Shown here one piece after another: positions 63,081 through 64,000 of a stretch of 64,000 nt of DNA. A model generated the notes under the pieces. That model was given only the letters and a program-made list of their open reading frames with translations, had not been told where the DNA came from and searched no databases. The DNA is from Littorina saxatilis (taxonomy: Eukaryota; Mollusca; Gastropoda; Littorinimorpha; Littorinidae): assembly GCF_037325665.1 (NCBI RefSeq), contig NC_090252.1:66780929-66844928 (forward strand). Direction: 5' to 3'. A program made the translations under genes and the position numbers. Position 1 is the stretch's first letter, and the number at the start of each line of letters is the position of its first letter.

Positions 63081-63908
63081 ACAAGTCGCGTAAGGCGAAA
63101 TAACAACATTTAGTCTTAGCTGTCGAACTCACAGAATGAAACTGAACGCACTGCTTTTTTTTCACCAAGACCACATACTCGTAGTTTCGTCAGTCCACTG
63201 CTCGTGGCAAAGGCAGTGAAATCGACAAGTCATGCAGAATAGTGCGGTGTAGTGGTCGCGCTGAGCAGGATAACACGCTTTTCTGTATGTCTATTCTTTT
63301 TAGCTTACTGAGTTTGTTTTTAATCCAAACATATCATATCTATATGTTTTTGGAATCAGGGACCGACAAGGAATAAGATGACATTGTTTTTAAATCGATT
63401 TCGGAACATTAATTTTCATGAAAATTTTCATATTTTCAATTTTCAGAGCTTTTTTGTAATCCAAATATAACATATGTATATGTTTTTGGAATCAGAAAAT
63501 GACGAAGAAGAAGATGAAGTTGTTTTTGGATCGCATAATAAAATAATAATTTGTATTAAAAGTTTCCGATTTTTAATGATCAAACTCATCAATTAGTTTT
63601 TAAGCCACCAAGCTGAAATGCAATACGAAAGTCTGGCCTTTGTCGAAGATTGCTTTGCCAACATTTCAATCAATTTGATTGAAAAATGAGGGTGTGACAG
63701 TGCCGCCTCAACGTTTACCAAAAAGCCGGATATGACGTCATCAAAGGTATTTATTGAAAAAATGAAAAACACATCCGGGGATATCATTCCCAGGAACTCT
63801 CATGTCAAATTTGATAAAGATCGGTCCAGTAGTTTAGTCTGAATCGACACACACACACGCACAGACAGACACACAGACAGACACACACACACACACACAC
63901 ACACACAC
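63081..63908 (-). mobile_element. H-element 11, 5'-truncated, head-to-tail with H-element 10
   Basis: Begins ACAAGTCGCGTAAGGCG two bases after H-element 10 ends. It stops inside its (CA)n core at about 63908, where unrelated sequence (TGTTACGAAGCGG) begins, so the 5' subterminal repeat is missing. Confidence 0.83.
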
Positions 63909-64000
63909 TGTTACGAAGCGGTTTACTCGTATCTGGGGTAATGTGCATGGTTGTAAATAGAATAGACTATAGCGATGGTCAGACATTGGAAAGGGCTATA

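Overview
The window is eukaryotic and reads as part of a marine gastropod mollusc genome. Genes are split into short exons by repeat-filled introns. One gene has the molluscan architecture of a PAN-like domain followed by a fibrinogen-related domain. From memory, several of the tRNA-derived SINEs and the abundant 0.9-1 kb repeat look like caenogastropod (periwinkle-type) repeats. The species assignment is inference. A run of exactly 200 N at 6466-6665 marks a scaffold gap.

Two host genes can be supported, both on the minus strand. Gene 1 (exons at 15880-15556, 12997-12861 and 9798-9702) encodes a signal peptide, a cysteine-rich PAN-like segment and the first half of a fibrinogen C-terminal (FReD) domain. 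The remaining FReD exons are not visible in the window. Gene 2 (coding 32414 to 25939) has six exons whose splice sites and phases all agree. It encodes a 263-residue single-pass membrane protein that I do not recognise. Its introns carry three Helentron-like elements and one SINE, and a 6.5 kb array of a 72-bp satellite begins about 0.5 kb upstream of its start codon. A third coding-like stretch, 18720-16911 on the minus strand, is a decayed DNA-transposon transposase with tandem-repeat expansions inside it.

Most of the rest is repeats. (1) A family called here the H-element has about twelve copies, with several older fragments. It has inverted subterminal repeats, a (GT)n core and a 3' hairpin, which is the architecture of non-autonomous Helentrons (HINEs). 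(2) There are at least four tRNA-derived SINE families, including a SINE-in-SINE insertion with both target-site duplications preserved. (3) There are MITEs or TIR elements with TA, TTAA and CATTTG target duplications. (4) At least nine unrelated minisatellites or satellites have unit lengths of 8, 16, 27, 31, 33, 36, 43, 57, 72 and 158 bp. (5) Dinucleotide microsatellites are very abundant, and many are built into H-elements.

Layout: 1-6465, a 2.35 kb sequence present twice, each copy holding an H-element. 6666-16000, satellites, SINEs and gene 1. 16900-18720, transposase remnant. 19000-24200, nested TIR element, hairpin, 16-bp array and an H-element. 24900-32670, gene 2 with its intronic elements. 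32950-39415, 72-bp satellite. 39420-46000, mostly unannotatable sequence with a piggyBac-like MITE and an H-element. 46200-48850, 158-bp and 57-bp arrays with a foldback. 51000-55600, 43-bp and 33-bp arrays and a SINE. 55990-59975, a 31-bp array split by a TA-flanked TIR element that itself carries two H-elements. 59976-64000, AT-rich sequence, a MITE and two head-to-tail H-elements. Apart from the incomplete FReD gene and the unrecognised membrane-protein gene, I found no operon-like or defence-like system.
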